From: Neptunomonas sp. | GTDB lineage: Bacteria; Pseudomonadota; Gammaproteobacteria; Pseudomonadales; Balneatricaceae | Length of the DNA: 47,233 bases | NCBI RefSeq assembly: GCF_016744175.1 | Contig: NZ_JADGEV010000031.1 | Span: 1-47,233 of the forward strand | Reading direction: 5' to 3' | Position numbers and translations under genes: made by a program | The notes under the pieces: generated by a model | The model's input: the letters and a program-made list of their open reading frames with translations, nothing else | Told to the model about the DNA's origin: nothing | Database searches by the model: none | Part shown: positions 1 to 6,516 of the stretch, in pieces | Layout: every line of letters begins with the position of its first letter | Numbering within the stretch: position 1 is the first letter of the stretch

Positions 1-1
1 T

Positions 2-859
2 GCGGTAGATGTCGATCTCTCTAAATTCTTTGATCGGGTTAATCACGATCTTCTCATGACGCTACTCGGCCGTAAGGTTAAGGATAAGCGTTTACTCAGG
101 TTGATTAGCCGATACCTTCTAGCTGGGTTTATCGATAACCAGCTCTTTAGTGAGAGTCGAGAAGGCGTTCCTCAGGGAGGTCCATTATCTCCACTGTTAG
201 CTAACATTATTCTCGACCCACTCGACAAGGCGCTTGAAAAACGCGGACATAAGTTCGCCCGCTATGCAGATGATTTTACGATCTTAGTGAAAAGTCATCG
301 AGCTGGTGAACGCGTGCTCCACAGCATCAGCAACTACCTGCAAGACCGCTTAAAACTAGTCGTTAACTCGACCAAAAGTCGTGTCGTTAAAATCACTGAA
401 AGCAAATTCCTAGGATTTACCTTCCGGGCAGGACGCATTCAATGGCACCCGAAAACGCTGCAGAAGTTCAAACAACAAGTTCGGCGCTTAACCAACCGTA
501 ACTGGGGTGTATCGATGAAATATCAGCTCTTTAAAACCAGTCCGTTTATTCGAGGCTGGATTTATTACTTTGGTATCGCTAATTGCTATCAACTCTGCGT
601 TGATCTGGATAACTGGATCAGGCGCAGAGTCAGAATGGCTTATTGGCGGCAGTGGCGAAAGCCGCGCACCAAAGTCAGGAACCTGATGAAACTCGGGGTT
701 CACGTTCAAGCGGCGGTAGGTTGCGGCTTAACCAGCAAAGGACCATGGCGCAGCTCGAAAACTCCAGGAATACAGCAGGCATTATCAAATGCTTATCTGA
801 AATCTCAGGGGCTCTATGCTTTACGTGATGGTTGGATCAAGCTTCACTATCCTAAGTGA
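2..859 (+). CDS. Group II intron reverse transcriptase/maturase (5' partial)
   Basis: C-terminal 285 residues of an intron-encoded protein; the reading frame is open to the left edge, so the gene starts upstream. It copies intron RNA into DNA during retrohoming and helps the intron splice. Visible reverse-transcriptase signatures are an acidic DLSKFFDRVNH motif at the left edge, GVPQGGPLSPLLANI, and the catalytic YADDF motif. They are followed by a maturase (group II intron maturase-specific) region with FLGFTF and FIRGWIYYFG. No HNH endonuclease domain follows, as is usual for IIC introns. The stop codon lies 1 bp before the domain V hairpin. It looks intact within the window. Confidence is high for family, moderate for the IIC-attC subclass. 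Confidence 0.95.
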   Translation, partial: AVDVDLSKFFDRVNHDLLMTLLGRKVKDKRLLRLISRYLLAGFIDNQLFSESREGVPQGGPLSPLLANIILDPLDKALEKRGHKFARYADDFTILVKSHRAGERVLHSISNYLQDRLKLVVNSTKSRVVKITESKFLGFTFRAGRIQWHPKTLQKFKQQVRRLTNRNWGVSMKYQLFKTSPFIRGWIYYFGIANCYQLCVDLDNWIRRRVRMAYWRQWRKPRTKVRNLMKLGVHVQAAVGCGLTSKGPWRSSKTPGIQQALSNAYLKSQGLYALRDGWIKLHYPK

Positions 860-860
860 A

Positions 861-929
861 ACGCCCTGTGCGGTCCCGCATGCAGGGTGTTGTGGGGACT
901 GAGGTTTAGAGACCCTCGGCTACCCGATT
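861..929 (+). ncRNA. Group II intron domains V and VI
   Basis: Positions 861-890 fold as domain V by eye: an 8-bp lower stem (ACGCCCTG with CAGGGTGT), a 2-nt TG bulge on the 3' side and a 4-bp upper stem with a tetraloop (TGCG GTCC CGCA). Positions 892-929 fold as a second stem (CTGAGG with CCTCGG, then GGG with CCC) that leaves an A in GGCTACCC as a possible branch-point. The order and distance from the maturase stop match intron 3' ends. This is a hand fold, not a covariance-model hit. Confidence 0.7.
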
Positions 930-934
930 ACAAC

Positions 935-1453
935 TCAACTTCTCAGCCTACAAATAAATTTATAAATTCCGCTTGCTCCGAGTGCTAAATACAGACCCAG
1001 AGAAAATTGTATTGCAGTAAATATAAAATGAATATACGTTTCTGATATTTGAGGAGTATCACTATACCCCAAGCTATTTTGTTGATACAAATATAAAATA
1101 TTGTACGCTAAATCAGGTATAGCAATTGTTAACAAATATATTCCGAGAAGTATTAGGCCAGATATTGTGATAGCACTTTGGTTGAAATCAATATCTTCAG
1201 TTTTAGCCGATGTTTTTTGGAGGAATTTCTTTGCGCAAAGGATCGGAAACTTTATAAAAAATATCCCGACAGCATAAATAAATATAAGGGGTAGCCATAC
1301 TGTTATTTTGTAGATGATGGGATTTACGCCTAAATCAATATTACTGTATTGATAAATAAAACTGATACCCTCACCCGTTTTGCCAATGGCGAAAATAATG
1401 CAAGCAATCCCTAAAAGCCTTAACCCAACACCCAATAGTTCTATATCTTTCAC
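935..1453 (-). CDS. Cassette-encoded multi-span membrane protein
   Basis: Unrecognised protein of about 172 residues with roughly four hydrophobic segments (near residues 6-26, 43-66, 94-113 and 140-162), so probably an inner-membrane protein. I chose a GTG start at 1453 because a good ribosome site (AAAGGAAG) lies just upstream. An ATG further upstream at 1513 lies inside the attC of the neighbouring cassette and would translate the attC hairpin. The stop codon is only about 5 bp from the end of the group II intron, so this gene's own attC is interrupted by the intron or lies beyond it. Function unknown. Confidence 0.7.
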   Translation of the reverse strand: MKDIELLGVGLRLLGIACIIFAIGKTGEGISFIYQYSNIDLGVNPIIYKITVWLPLIFIYAVGIFFIKFPILCAKKFLQKTSAKTEDIDFNQSAITISGLILLGIYLLTIAIPDLAYNILYLYQQNSLGYSDTPQISETYIHFIFTAIQFSLGLYLALGASGIYKFICRLRS

Positions 1454-1468
1454 GATTCTTCCTTTGAT

Positions 1469-1558
1469 TTGTAACGCTTTTGTAATGGGCCGCGTTGCTG
1501 CGAAGCAGCGCATTTAGCGGTCCAGCCCGAAGGGCGAATATTAACAAACTTGTTAGAG
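1469..1558 (-). repeat. attC site 1
   Basis: Minus-strand left core CTCTAAC and right core GTTACAA. The inner arms TTTGTTAAT and ATTACAAA pair with one extra T on the left. The central part holds nested hairpins (GCTGCTTCGCAGC). It is almost identical over its whole length to the attC at 6081-6170. Confidence 0.88.
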
Positions 1559-1565
1559 TTCGGCT

Positions 1566-1781
1566 TCATGATGAAGCTTGAGTAATTGGCCAAATTTTCA
1601 GACCTAGACACACTAAGCCTCCAACCATTATTCCCTGTAAACAGGCTATTACTGGCACTAGAGGAATCGCTATCCAAATATTTGATGGTACCTGTGGTGA
1701 GAATAGTGCTATCAGAATCAGCAAAGGAGTAAATAAAACTGTTACTCCGACAGACCACCCTTTCCATACAGCTTTGAACAT
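1566..1781 (-). CDS. Cassette-encoded small membrane protein
   Basis: Protein of 71 residues with two hydrophobic segments (about residues 11-32 and 36-60); family not recognised. The ATG at 1781 is preceded by AAAGGAAT at a normal distance. The gene ends just before attC site 1, with attC site 2 behind it, so it fills its cassette. A longer antisense-frame ORF over the same stretch (1450-1767) runs through the attC and has no ribosome site, so I prefer this frame. Probably an inner-membrane protein; function unknown. Confidence 0.6.
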   Translation of the reverse strand: MFKAVWKGWSVGVTVLFTPLLILIALFSPQVPSNIWIAIPLVPVIACLQGIMVGGLVCLGLKIWPITQASS

Positions 1782-1807
1782 TACATATTCCTTTGAATGC
1801 TATTGAA

Positions 1808-1868
1808 CTCTAACGCTCAAAGCAGAGGCGCGCTTTAGCGCGTCCACTTCTGACTTTGCTTGTTATGT
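1808..1868 (-). repeat. attC site 2
   Basis: Short 61-bp site. The minus-strand left core is near ACATAAC and the right core is GTTAGAG. The inner arms AAAGTCAGA and TCTGCTTT pair with one extra T on the left, and the tip is GCGCGCTTTAGCGCG on the plus strand. It overlaps the last codons of the next gene. Confidence 0.88.
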
Positions 1869-2189
1869 GTTTTGTTCAATTGATGTCCAAGGTTCAAAGG
1901 TTGTACCACATTCTAGACATAATTTTGCACGCCAAGTCTTTAATTGATTATCGCATTTTAGGCAATTTCTTTTTGCTTCATTGCAAGTTCTGTATAAGCC
2001 ATGCTCCGCCCAAGATATTGCTACTTCTTTTGGAATGCCCTTGTTCGTAACTAAAGAGTCTATGAAAGAATGCATATCGCTAGTTTTAACCTGCCTTAGA
2101 TCTTCTAGTGATAGATCTCGCTTATAAACACTTTGCCCGCATCTGTCGCAGATTATCTTGGGCATTTCATCGGTCATGGTCATGGTCAT
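1863..2189 (-). CDS. Cassette-encoded zinc-ribbon protein
   Basis: Protein of up to 108 residues with three Cys-x2-Cys knuckles (CDRC near residue 15, CLKC near 76, CLEC near 92), which suggests one or two zinc ribbons. No larger family is recognised. The start is uncertain: ATG codons at 2189, 2183 and 2177 are in frame, followed by another six residues on, and none has a clear ribosome site. The first ATG touches attC site 3. The C-terminal codons run into attC site 2, which is common for cassette genes. It could bind nucleic acid or simply use zinc for folding; function unknown. Confidence 0.65.
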   Translation of the reverse strand: MTMTMTDEMPKIICDRCGQSVYKRDLSLEDLRQVKTSDMHSFIDSLVTNKGIPKEVAISWAEHGLYRTCNEAKRNCLKCDNQLKTWRAKLCLECGTTFEPWTSIEQNT

Positions 2190-2288
2190 ACCAACGCCCC
2201 GCTAAGGGGAAATTTATAGTTTGCTAAAATGTTGAACGGAGTGAAAACAGCAAACTGTAAATTTTCCCTCTTGAGCGCCTTGTTATGT
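2188..2288 (-). repeat. attC site 3
   Basis: The minus-strand left core is ACATAAC and the right core is GCGTTGGT. The long inner arms GGGAAAATTTA and TAAATTTCCC pair with one extra A on the left, followed by AGTTTGCT pairing with AGCAAACT. It is longer and differently built in the centre from sites 1 and 6. Confidence 0.82.
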
Positions 2289-2290
2289 AC

Positions 2291-2617
2291 CTAATGCACC
2301 CAGACACCTTTTACTGCTGAATTAACAAAGACAGAGACAGGTAAAGGAGTAAACTTGTCCGGTTTACTGTTAAAACCATCAGCAAATGCCTTTATTGCGT
2401 GAAATAGAATTGTAAATGGATTAAATCCTTCGGAGCCAAAATAAACACACTCTATATTTGATATATCTACATCAAACTTTTCAGAAAATTCTAGCAATAA
2501 ATCTGCTCCGTCATCACCGTCGACGCCAAGCTCATCGTTAACCAAAGTATCTAAAGAGATTTTATCTAAGCTCACACCGGTAAACTCCGATATAAATGCG
2601 AACACTTGACTTTTCAT
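2291..2617 (-). CDS. DUF1493 family acyl-carrier-like protein
   Basis: Protein of 108 residues that fits the DUF1493 family, small helical proteins with an acyl-carrier-protein-like fold. The family pattern is visible: an N-terminal helix, a DELGVDGDDGADLLLEF segment where a carrier protein has its DSL motif, then EGFNP. Here the equivalent of the phosphopantetheine serine is not obvious, so carrier activity is doubtful. I start at ATG 2617, which lies just behind attC site 4. A longer reading to 2722 would translate that attC and is rejected. There is no clear ribosome site. Biochemical role unknown. Confidence 0.75.
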   Translation of the reverse strand: MKSQVFAFISEFTGVSLDKISLDTLVNDELGVDGDDGADLLLEFSEKFDVDISNIECVYFGSEGFNPFTILFHAIKAFADGFNSKPDKFTPLPVSVFVNSAVKGVWVH

Positions 2618-2621
2618 AGGT

Positions 2622-2699
2622 ACATAACGCCCAACATAAAGGGCCGGAGCGCAGCGACGGTCCAAGCCCGAAGGGCTATCTTTGATGTTTTTGTTAAGT
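2622..2699 (-). repeat. attC site 4
   Basis: The left core ACTTAAC matches RYYYAAC exactly on the minus strand; the right core is GTTATGT. Inner arms AACATCAAAG and CTTTATGTT pair with one extra C on the left. The centre resembles sites 1, 6 and 8 (AGCCCTTCGGGCT). Confidence 0.9.
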
Positions 2700-3011
2700 T
2701 TATTCATCGAATTCAAAACCACAGCCCAAGCAAGAATTGCTTACCCAGGATTTGATTATGATAGGGACCCTGCCAATTTCAATTATCGAAAAGAGGCCTT
2801 GTCCGCATTTAGGGCATCTAGGAGTAAACGTTGTTAGGTATATCCACCAGAAAGCTAGACCTCCAACACCGATAATTGGTTTTAACGGGATTTCATAAAA
2901 ATAAGATGGGACTATGTTGAACAGTATTACCCATACCGTGCCAATACCAAATAGTCCGGAATAGACAACTATATATGCCCAAGATTTTGATACTGAGTGT
3001 TCCTTACTCAA
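2700..3011 (-). CDS. Cassette-encoded membrane protein with C-terminal zinc ribbon
   Basis: About 103 residues: two hydrophobic segments (near residues 9-31 and 42-60), then a zinc-ribbon-like tail with CPKC and CLGC pairs. Many small bacterial membrane proteins share this layout, but I recognise no family. The best start is a TTG at 3011 with GGAG about six bases upstream. The longer ATG-initiated frame (to 3155) reads through attC site 5 and the methylase promoter and is unlikely. The stop codon lies right at the edge of attC site 4. Function unknown. Confidence 0.62.
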   Translation of the reverse strand: MSKEHSVSKSWAYIVVYSGLFGIGTVWVILFNIVPSYFYEIPLKPIIGVGGLAFWWIYLTTFTPRCPKCGQGLFSIIEIGRVPIIIKSWVSNSCLGCGFEFDE

Positions 3012-3034
3012 CTCATTCTCCGATATATAGTGAA

Positions 3035-3106
3035 ACTTAACGCCGCGCTCTGCGGCAAATTTGGAGCGCAGCGGAAAATTTTTCCGACAGCAGCGCCTTG
3101 TTATAA
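3035..3106 (-). repeat. attC site 5 (end of the restriction-modification cassette)
   Basis: The minus-strand left core is TTATAAC; the right core GTTAAGT matches GTTRRRY exactly. Inner arms CTGTCGG and CCGCAG pair with one extra T, followed by complementary A/T-rich stretches. It belongs to the large cassette to its right. Confidence 0.85.
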
Positions 3107-3111
3107 CTCTC

Positions 3112-3141
3112 TTGACACATCGTGTAATGGTACTTATAGTG
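3112..3141 (+). promoter_or_regulatory. Sigma70 promoter of the methyltransferase gene with embedded C-box
   Basis: TTGACA (3112-3117) and TATAGT (3135-3140) are 17 bp apart, a near-perfect sigma70 promoter 26 bp before the ATG. The -10 sits inside TACTTATAGTG (3131-3141). That word shares its first ten bases with one operator half upstream of the controller gene (minus strand 6061-6051). A controller protein bound here would cover the -10 and repress the methylase. Confidence 0.78.
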
Positions 3142-3166
3142 TCCTTCATTTGCAAGGTAACTCTAC

Positions 3167-5086
3167 ATGCGCCAAATAGAATTCTCCGTTAACTCTTCCG
3201 TTGATTATTACGAAAGCTTTCGAAAACTATATTACCACCTCTATTCAAATAGCTCTGCAAGTAGAGCTGAAAGAATTATTAGTGATATTTCAAAGTTACT
3301 ACTTGTAACTTTGGGGGCAAGCAGCCCATCAGATAAAAAAGTAATTTCCGACTTTCTAGCAGGTAGCAATACCGCTAATGAATCATTATTGCCTCTCATT
3401 AGGAAAAAATATGATGATGTTTTTGATGAAAACGATCGATTTGGAGTAGATGACACTTCACTTAGAATGGGACTTGAGTCCATAAATGAGCTTGACTTGA
3501 AAAATGCACCTTCTCATTTGTTAGGTGATGCATTTCAGGCATTAATTGGCCCAAACCTAAGGGGTGACAAAGGCCAATTCTTTACCCCAAAAAGCGTTGT
3601 ACGGTGCATGATTGAAATACTTGCTCCAGAATCTAAGTCAACGGTAGTTGACCCTGCTTGTGGTACAGGTGGCTTTTTAACCGAAGTGGCTGCATATTGG
3701 GATAAAAATAAGAGTGAGCATGGAAAGGTAATTGCGATTGATAAAGACAAAGATCTTTTCATACTTACATCGGCATTATTGAAGATATCTAATCCTAAAA
3801 AGGCACGTGCAGTTAACCAAAATTCTTTAGATATATCCTTATTAAAATGCCTTCCAAAATCATCTTCTCCGTTTAATGCCGACTATGTAATAACTAACCC
3901 TCCATTTGGCTCTAAGATACCTGTAAAAAATCAAGAGATTCTTACTCAATACGAGCTTGGGTATGTTTGGGAGTTTTCTAAAGAAGAACAGTACTGGGTT
4001 AAAACTAGCACGATTCGAACTACACAGGACCCACAAACTCTTTTCATAGAACTGTGTGTGGAATTGCTCAGTGATGGCGGAAAAATGGGTATAGTGTTGC
4101 CTGAGGGAATATTCGGAAATAAGACATGTGGATATATCTGGGACTACCTTAGAGCAAAGGGAAATATCATTGGCTTGATTGATTGCCCTAGAACCACCTT
4201 TCAACCAGGTACCGATACCAAAACTAATATTTTATTTTTTGAAAAATCTACAAAAATAAATAATGAACAAACAAAAATCGCAGTTGCTATTAACTGTGGC
4301 CATGATAGAAGAGGAAGAAACATTACAAGCGAGGGCATCGCGCATGCTGATGATTTTCAAAATATCGCTAGTGATTGGTTTTCTAAAAAGCATGAATTTT
4401 GTTTTGATGCGAGTATAACCAACCCTTACTACCTTGTTCCTCGTTACTATGATGAAAAGACTAACTACCTTTTAGAAGATGATGCCAATAGGCTGGGCGC
4501 TACAGTAATTTCATTTGGTGAAATGATAGATAAGGGCTGGTTAACCATTAAAAAAGGTCATGAAGTTGGTTCTGATGCATATGGTACTGGCGAAGTACCT
4601 TTTGTTAGAACTTCGGATATTAGTAATTTTGAAATATCAATCGACCCAACTAAAGCAGTTAGCGAGGAAATATATAAGAAGTTTTCAAAAGACCAAAACC
4701 TTAAGGCAGGAAATATTCTCATGGTTGTAGATGGTCGGTATAGAATTGGTCGATCCGCAATCCTTCATAGCTATAACGCAAAGTGTATAGCGCAAAGTCA
4801 TTTAAAAATAATTTCCGTGAATGAAGAGCTTTCACCTATAAGCTCCTTTGAGTTGTTATATCTTCTTACTATGAAAAGTGTTCAAAGAGACATTAGAAGC
4901 TTGGTGTTCATCCAGTCAACATTAGGTTCTATTGGATCAAGAATCAAAGAAATTAAGATACCAGTTCCTAAAAAGAAAGATAAAGCTTTCAAGGATAAGG
5001 TAGATAATTTTCGTATCTCATTGGAGCAAAGAGCTAAGCTTTTAAGCTCTTTGCTTGAGCTTGAGAGCCAGAATGTAGAGCTTTAG
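3167..5086 (+). CDS. N6-adenine DNA methyltransferase with fused specificity domain
   Basis: A 639-residue fusion that methylates adenine in its target site and so protects the host from the neighbouring nuclease. The first ~110 residues resemble the HsdM N-terminal helical domain. The N6-Mtase domain follows, with AdoMet motif I DPACGTGGF (residues 162-170) and catalytic motif IV NPPF (244-247). Residues ~430-620 look like one HsdS-type target-recognition unit (VPFVRTSDI, then a conserved helix). The ATG has AAGG nine bases upstream. It is the only plus-strand gene in the array and has its own promoter; its last 4 bp overlap the convergent nuclease gene. M-S fusions of this kind also occur in type IIG/IIB systems, but here the nuclease is separate. 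Confidence 0.9.
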   Translation: MRQIEFSVNSSVDYYESFRKLYYHLYSNSSASRAERIISDISKLLLVTLGASSPSDKKVISDFLAGSNTANESLLPLIRKKYDDVFDENDRFGVDDTSLRMGLESINELDLKNAPSHLLGDAFQALIGPNLRGDKGQFFTPKSVVRCMIEILAPESKSTVVDPACGTGGFLTEVAAYWDKNKSEHGKVIAIDKDKDLFILTSALLKISNPKKARAVNQNSLDISLLKCLPKSSSPFNADYVITNPPFGSKIPVKNQEILTQYELGYVWEFSKEEQYWVKTSTIRTTQDPQTLFIELCVELLSDGGKMGIVLPEGIFGNKTCGYIWDYLRAKGNIIGLIDCPRTTFQPGTDTKTNILFFEKSTKINNEQTKIAVAINCGHDRRGRNITSEGIAHADDFQNIASDWFSKKHEFCFDASITNPYYLVPRYYDEKTNYLLEDDANRLGATVISFGEMIDKGWLTIKKGHEVGSDAYGTGEVPFVRTSDISNFEISIDPTKAVSEEIYKKFSKDQNLKAGNILMVVDGRYRIGRSAILHSYNAKCIAQSHLKIISVNEELSPISSFELLYLLTMKSVQRDIRSLVFIQSTLGSIGSRIKEIKIPVPKKKDKAFKDKVDNFRISLEQRAKLLSSLLELESQNVEL

Positions 5087-5769
5087 TTGTTAGAGTCATT
5101 GACTCTAACCAAAATCCCTTCTATCCATTCATAGAACTCTTCAAGAGTTTTATTGCCTTGGGCAATATTGCAATCCCTGTGTGCAAACCCAACGTTCTCA
5201 TCTGAGTGAGTTCTTGGGTTACTATGCGCAGTTTCGATCTCCGCCTTACCGCGTTGAGCCACCTCAAAGAGCGAAAAGCTTAACGGCTCTCTGCATACAA
5301 TGCATGTTGTGCTATTTTCAGTAAATGCCCCAAACCTTTCCTCTAAATAGTTTTTTATTTCATCAGGGCAAGCAGGCGCATCAGGCATTTGATAGACCAG
5401 TGATGCCAATTTTCCTGCAACTAACATACATTCTTGATAATTTGCAGATTTCTCTCTTAACTTGGCAACCACTCCGGGCTTCATTAAGCTCATATCCAAA
5501 CCGAATTGCAGCAACTCTTCATCACTCAATAACATAACCCAGCGAAGTATTCGGTTAGGGCCAGCATCTTTGCTTTTCCATGCTGCGCCAGTAGTCATAG
5601 TAGAGTCGCGGACAACTTTGTCCGCAACTCTTTTGTGTGTTGCTTTTAGGTGCGTAAGATACGGGTATTCAGAGCAGCGCCCAGTGTGATTTAGCTCACG
5701 ATGACAATATTTTTCAGATACACCCTTATATTTTGAGGTGTTAGAAATTTCTTTTTTGCATAACTCCAT
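5083..5769 (-). CDS. HNH-family restriction endonuclease
   Basis: A 228-residue protein with a C-terminal HNH (beta-beta-alpha metal) module. It shows Cys156-x2-Cys159, His182 in ETAHSNPR, Asn192, and His197 with Cys200 in FAHRDCN. The N-terminal third has extra Cys/His residues (C4, C22, C32) and no clear family match. It starts 5 bp after the controller gene's stop, so the two are one operon. It ends tail-to-tail with the methyltransferase gene. The position between a C protein and a methylase makes restriction endonuclease the best call; target sequence unknown. The cleavage module looks complete. Confidence 0.82.
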   Translation of the reverse strand: MELCKKEISNTSKYKGVSEKYCHRELNHTGRCSEYPYLTHLKATHKRVADKVVRDSTMTTGAAWKSKDAGPNRILRWVMLLSDEELLQFGLDMSLMKPGVVAKLREKSANYQECMLVAGKLASLVYQMPDAPACPDEIKNYLEERFGAFTENSTTCIVCREPLSFSLFEVAQRGKAEIETAHSNPRTHSDENVGFAHRDCNIAQGNKTLEEFYEWIEGILVRVNDSNN

Positions 5770-5774
5770 TACAT

Positions 5775-5993
5775 TTACATCCTATCTAAGCATAGTAATA
5801 ATTCACTTGAGCTACACTTTAAGGCTTTAGCAATGGTTGAAATATTTTGAAGGGATACGTTACGTTCACCGCGCTCAATGCTTCCGATATAAGTACGGTG
5901 AAGATCGCAAAGATAAGCTAACTCCTCCTGCGATAAACCTAGGTTTGTTCTTCTGAGTCTAATTTCGTTGCCGAATGCTTCAAGGATATCCAT
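5775..5993 (-). CDS. XRE-family controller (C) protein of the restriction-modification system
   Basis: A 72-residue protein made almost wholly of a Cro/C1-type helix-turn-helix (LSQEELAYLCDLHRTYIGSIERGERN, residues about 20-45, shown by key words LSQEELA and RGERN). This is the usual size of C proteins, which bind as dimers to paired operators. They first activate their own and the nuclease gene and later repress. Paired C-boxes lie 43-68 bp upstream, and a further copy lies over the methylase promoter. This gives delayed nuclease expression when the cassette enters a new cell. The downstream nuclease gene is 5 bp away. Confidence 0.9.
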   Translation of the reverse strand: MDILEAFGNEIRLRRTNLGLSQEELAYLCDLHRTYIGSIERGERNVSLQNISTIAKALKCSSSELLLCLDRM

Positions 5994-6035
5994 TAAAATG
6001 GCCTAAATGTGTTTAAGCCAAAATATTGGGTTGAT

Positions 6036-6061
6036 GACTTTAAGTCTACAGACTATAAGTA
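6036..6061 (-). promoter_or_regulatory. Paired C-box operators of the controller gene
   Basis: Two 11-bp near-palindromes, read on the minus strand as TACTTATAGTC and GACTTAAAGTC, separated by TGTA. GACTTATAGTC-type words in this paired layout are the known operator form of C-protein-regulated restriction-modification systems. The upstream copy would activate and the second repress the controller-nuclease operon. Confidence 0.8.
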
Positions 6062-6080
6062 GCGCAACGTTTGAGGAGAG

Positions 6081-6170
6081 TTATAACGCTTTTGTAATGG
6101 GCCGCGTTGCTGCGAAGCAGCGTATTTAGCGGTCCAGCCCGAAGGGCGATTATTAACAAACTTGTTATAA
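6081..6170 (-). repeat. attC site 6
   Basis: Near twin of site 1: same inner arms (TTTGTTAAT and ATTACAAA with an extra T) and the same central GCTGCTTCGCAGC, with a handful of base differences. Left core TTATAAC and right core GTTATAA on the minus strand. Confidence 0.9.
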
Positions 6171-6416
6171 GCCATTTTTAGAACCGTGCGTAAACAGTAA
6201 AAGCTTTGGGGCATATCCCGTAATTGTTACATGACCAGAGATATAGCCCATTGAAAAAATAACTGCCGTGAAAACCCAAATAAAATGGTCATACGGCTCT
6301 GTAAAAGCAATAAAGATGATCATTGGGACAAGCAAAAGTGACAATACAAAAATAAAGCCTGATAGCACTCTGAATGGAGTTCTAACTTTAGCTAATTGTT
6401 CCCTCGATATATTCAT
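6165..6416 (-). CDS. Cassette-encoded two-span membrane protein
   Basis: An 83-residue protein with two hydrophobic segments (about residues 18-40 and 47-69) and a short charged N-terminus. The ATG at 6416 follows AAGGAAAG at a good distance, so I prefer it to the longer frame that begins at 6446 inside attC site 7. Its stop codon lies inside attC site 6. Family not recognised; probably located in the inner membrane. Confidence 0.7.
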   Translation of the reverse strand: MNISREQLAKVRTPFRVLSGFIFVLSLLLVPMIIFIAFTEPYDHFIWVFTAVIFSMGYISGHVTITGYAPKLLLFTHGSKNGL

Positions 6417-6428
6417 ACTTTCCTTGGC

Positions 6429-6509
6429 ATATAACGCTTGTGGCACGGGCGACCGCGCAGCGGTTGTCCTAGCCAGCTTTGCTGGCGGATGTGCCCACCC
6501 TTGTTATAG
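6429..6509 (-). repeat. attC site 7
   Basis: Minus-strand left core CTATAAC and right core GTTATAT. Inner arms GTGGGCAC and GTGCCAC pair with one extra G on the left. The centre has CCAGCAAAGCTGG. Confidence 0.88.
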
Positions 6510-6516
6510 GGCAGTA

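Larger units (their letters stand above)
1..930 (+). mobile_element. Group II intron (IIC-attC-like), 3' part
   Basis: The window opens inside a group II intron: a reverse transcriptase/maturase ORF is followed directly by a domain V/VI-like RNA fold and a typical 3' end (TACCCGATT). The intron is transcribed on the plus strand, opposite to the cassettes on its right. It ends a few bases before the stop codon (935-937) of a minus-strand cassette gene. Known group IIC-attC introns insert into attC sites with their ORF facing against the cassette genes, which is what is seen here. The 5' end and most of the ribozyme lie outside the window, so class and exact boundary are inferred; the 3' boundary may be off by a few bases. 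Confidence 0.85.

Noticed and set aside
1450-1767. Minus-strand ORF longer than the cassette gene in the other frame
   Set aside because: It reads through attC site 1, is Ser-rich in a shadow-like way, and lacks a ribosome site, while the 71-codon frame has one.
2618-2722. N-terminal extension of the DUF1493 protein
   Set aside because: The extra residues translate attC site 4; similar extensions over attC sites were also dropped for the genes at 935, 2700 and 6165.
3860-4204. Antisense ORF within the methyltransferase gene
   Set aside because: No ribosome site, no family features, and it lies fully within the conserved methylase coding region.
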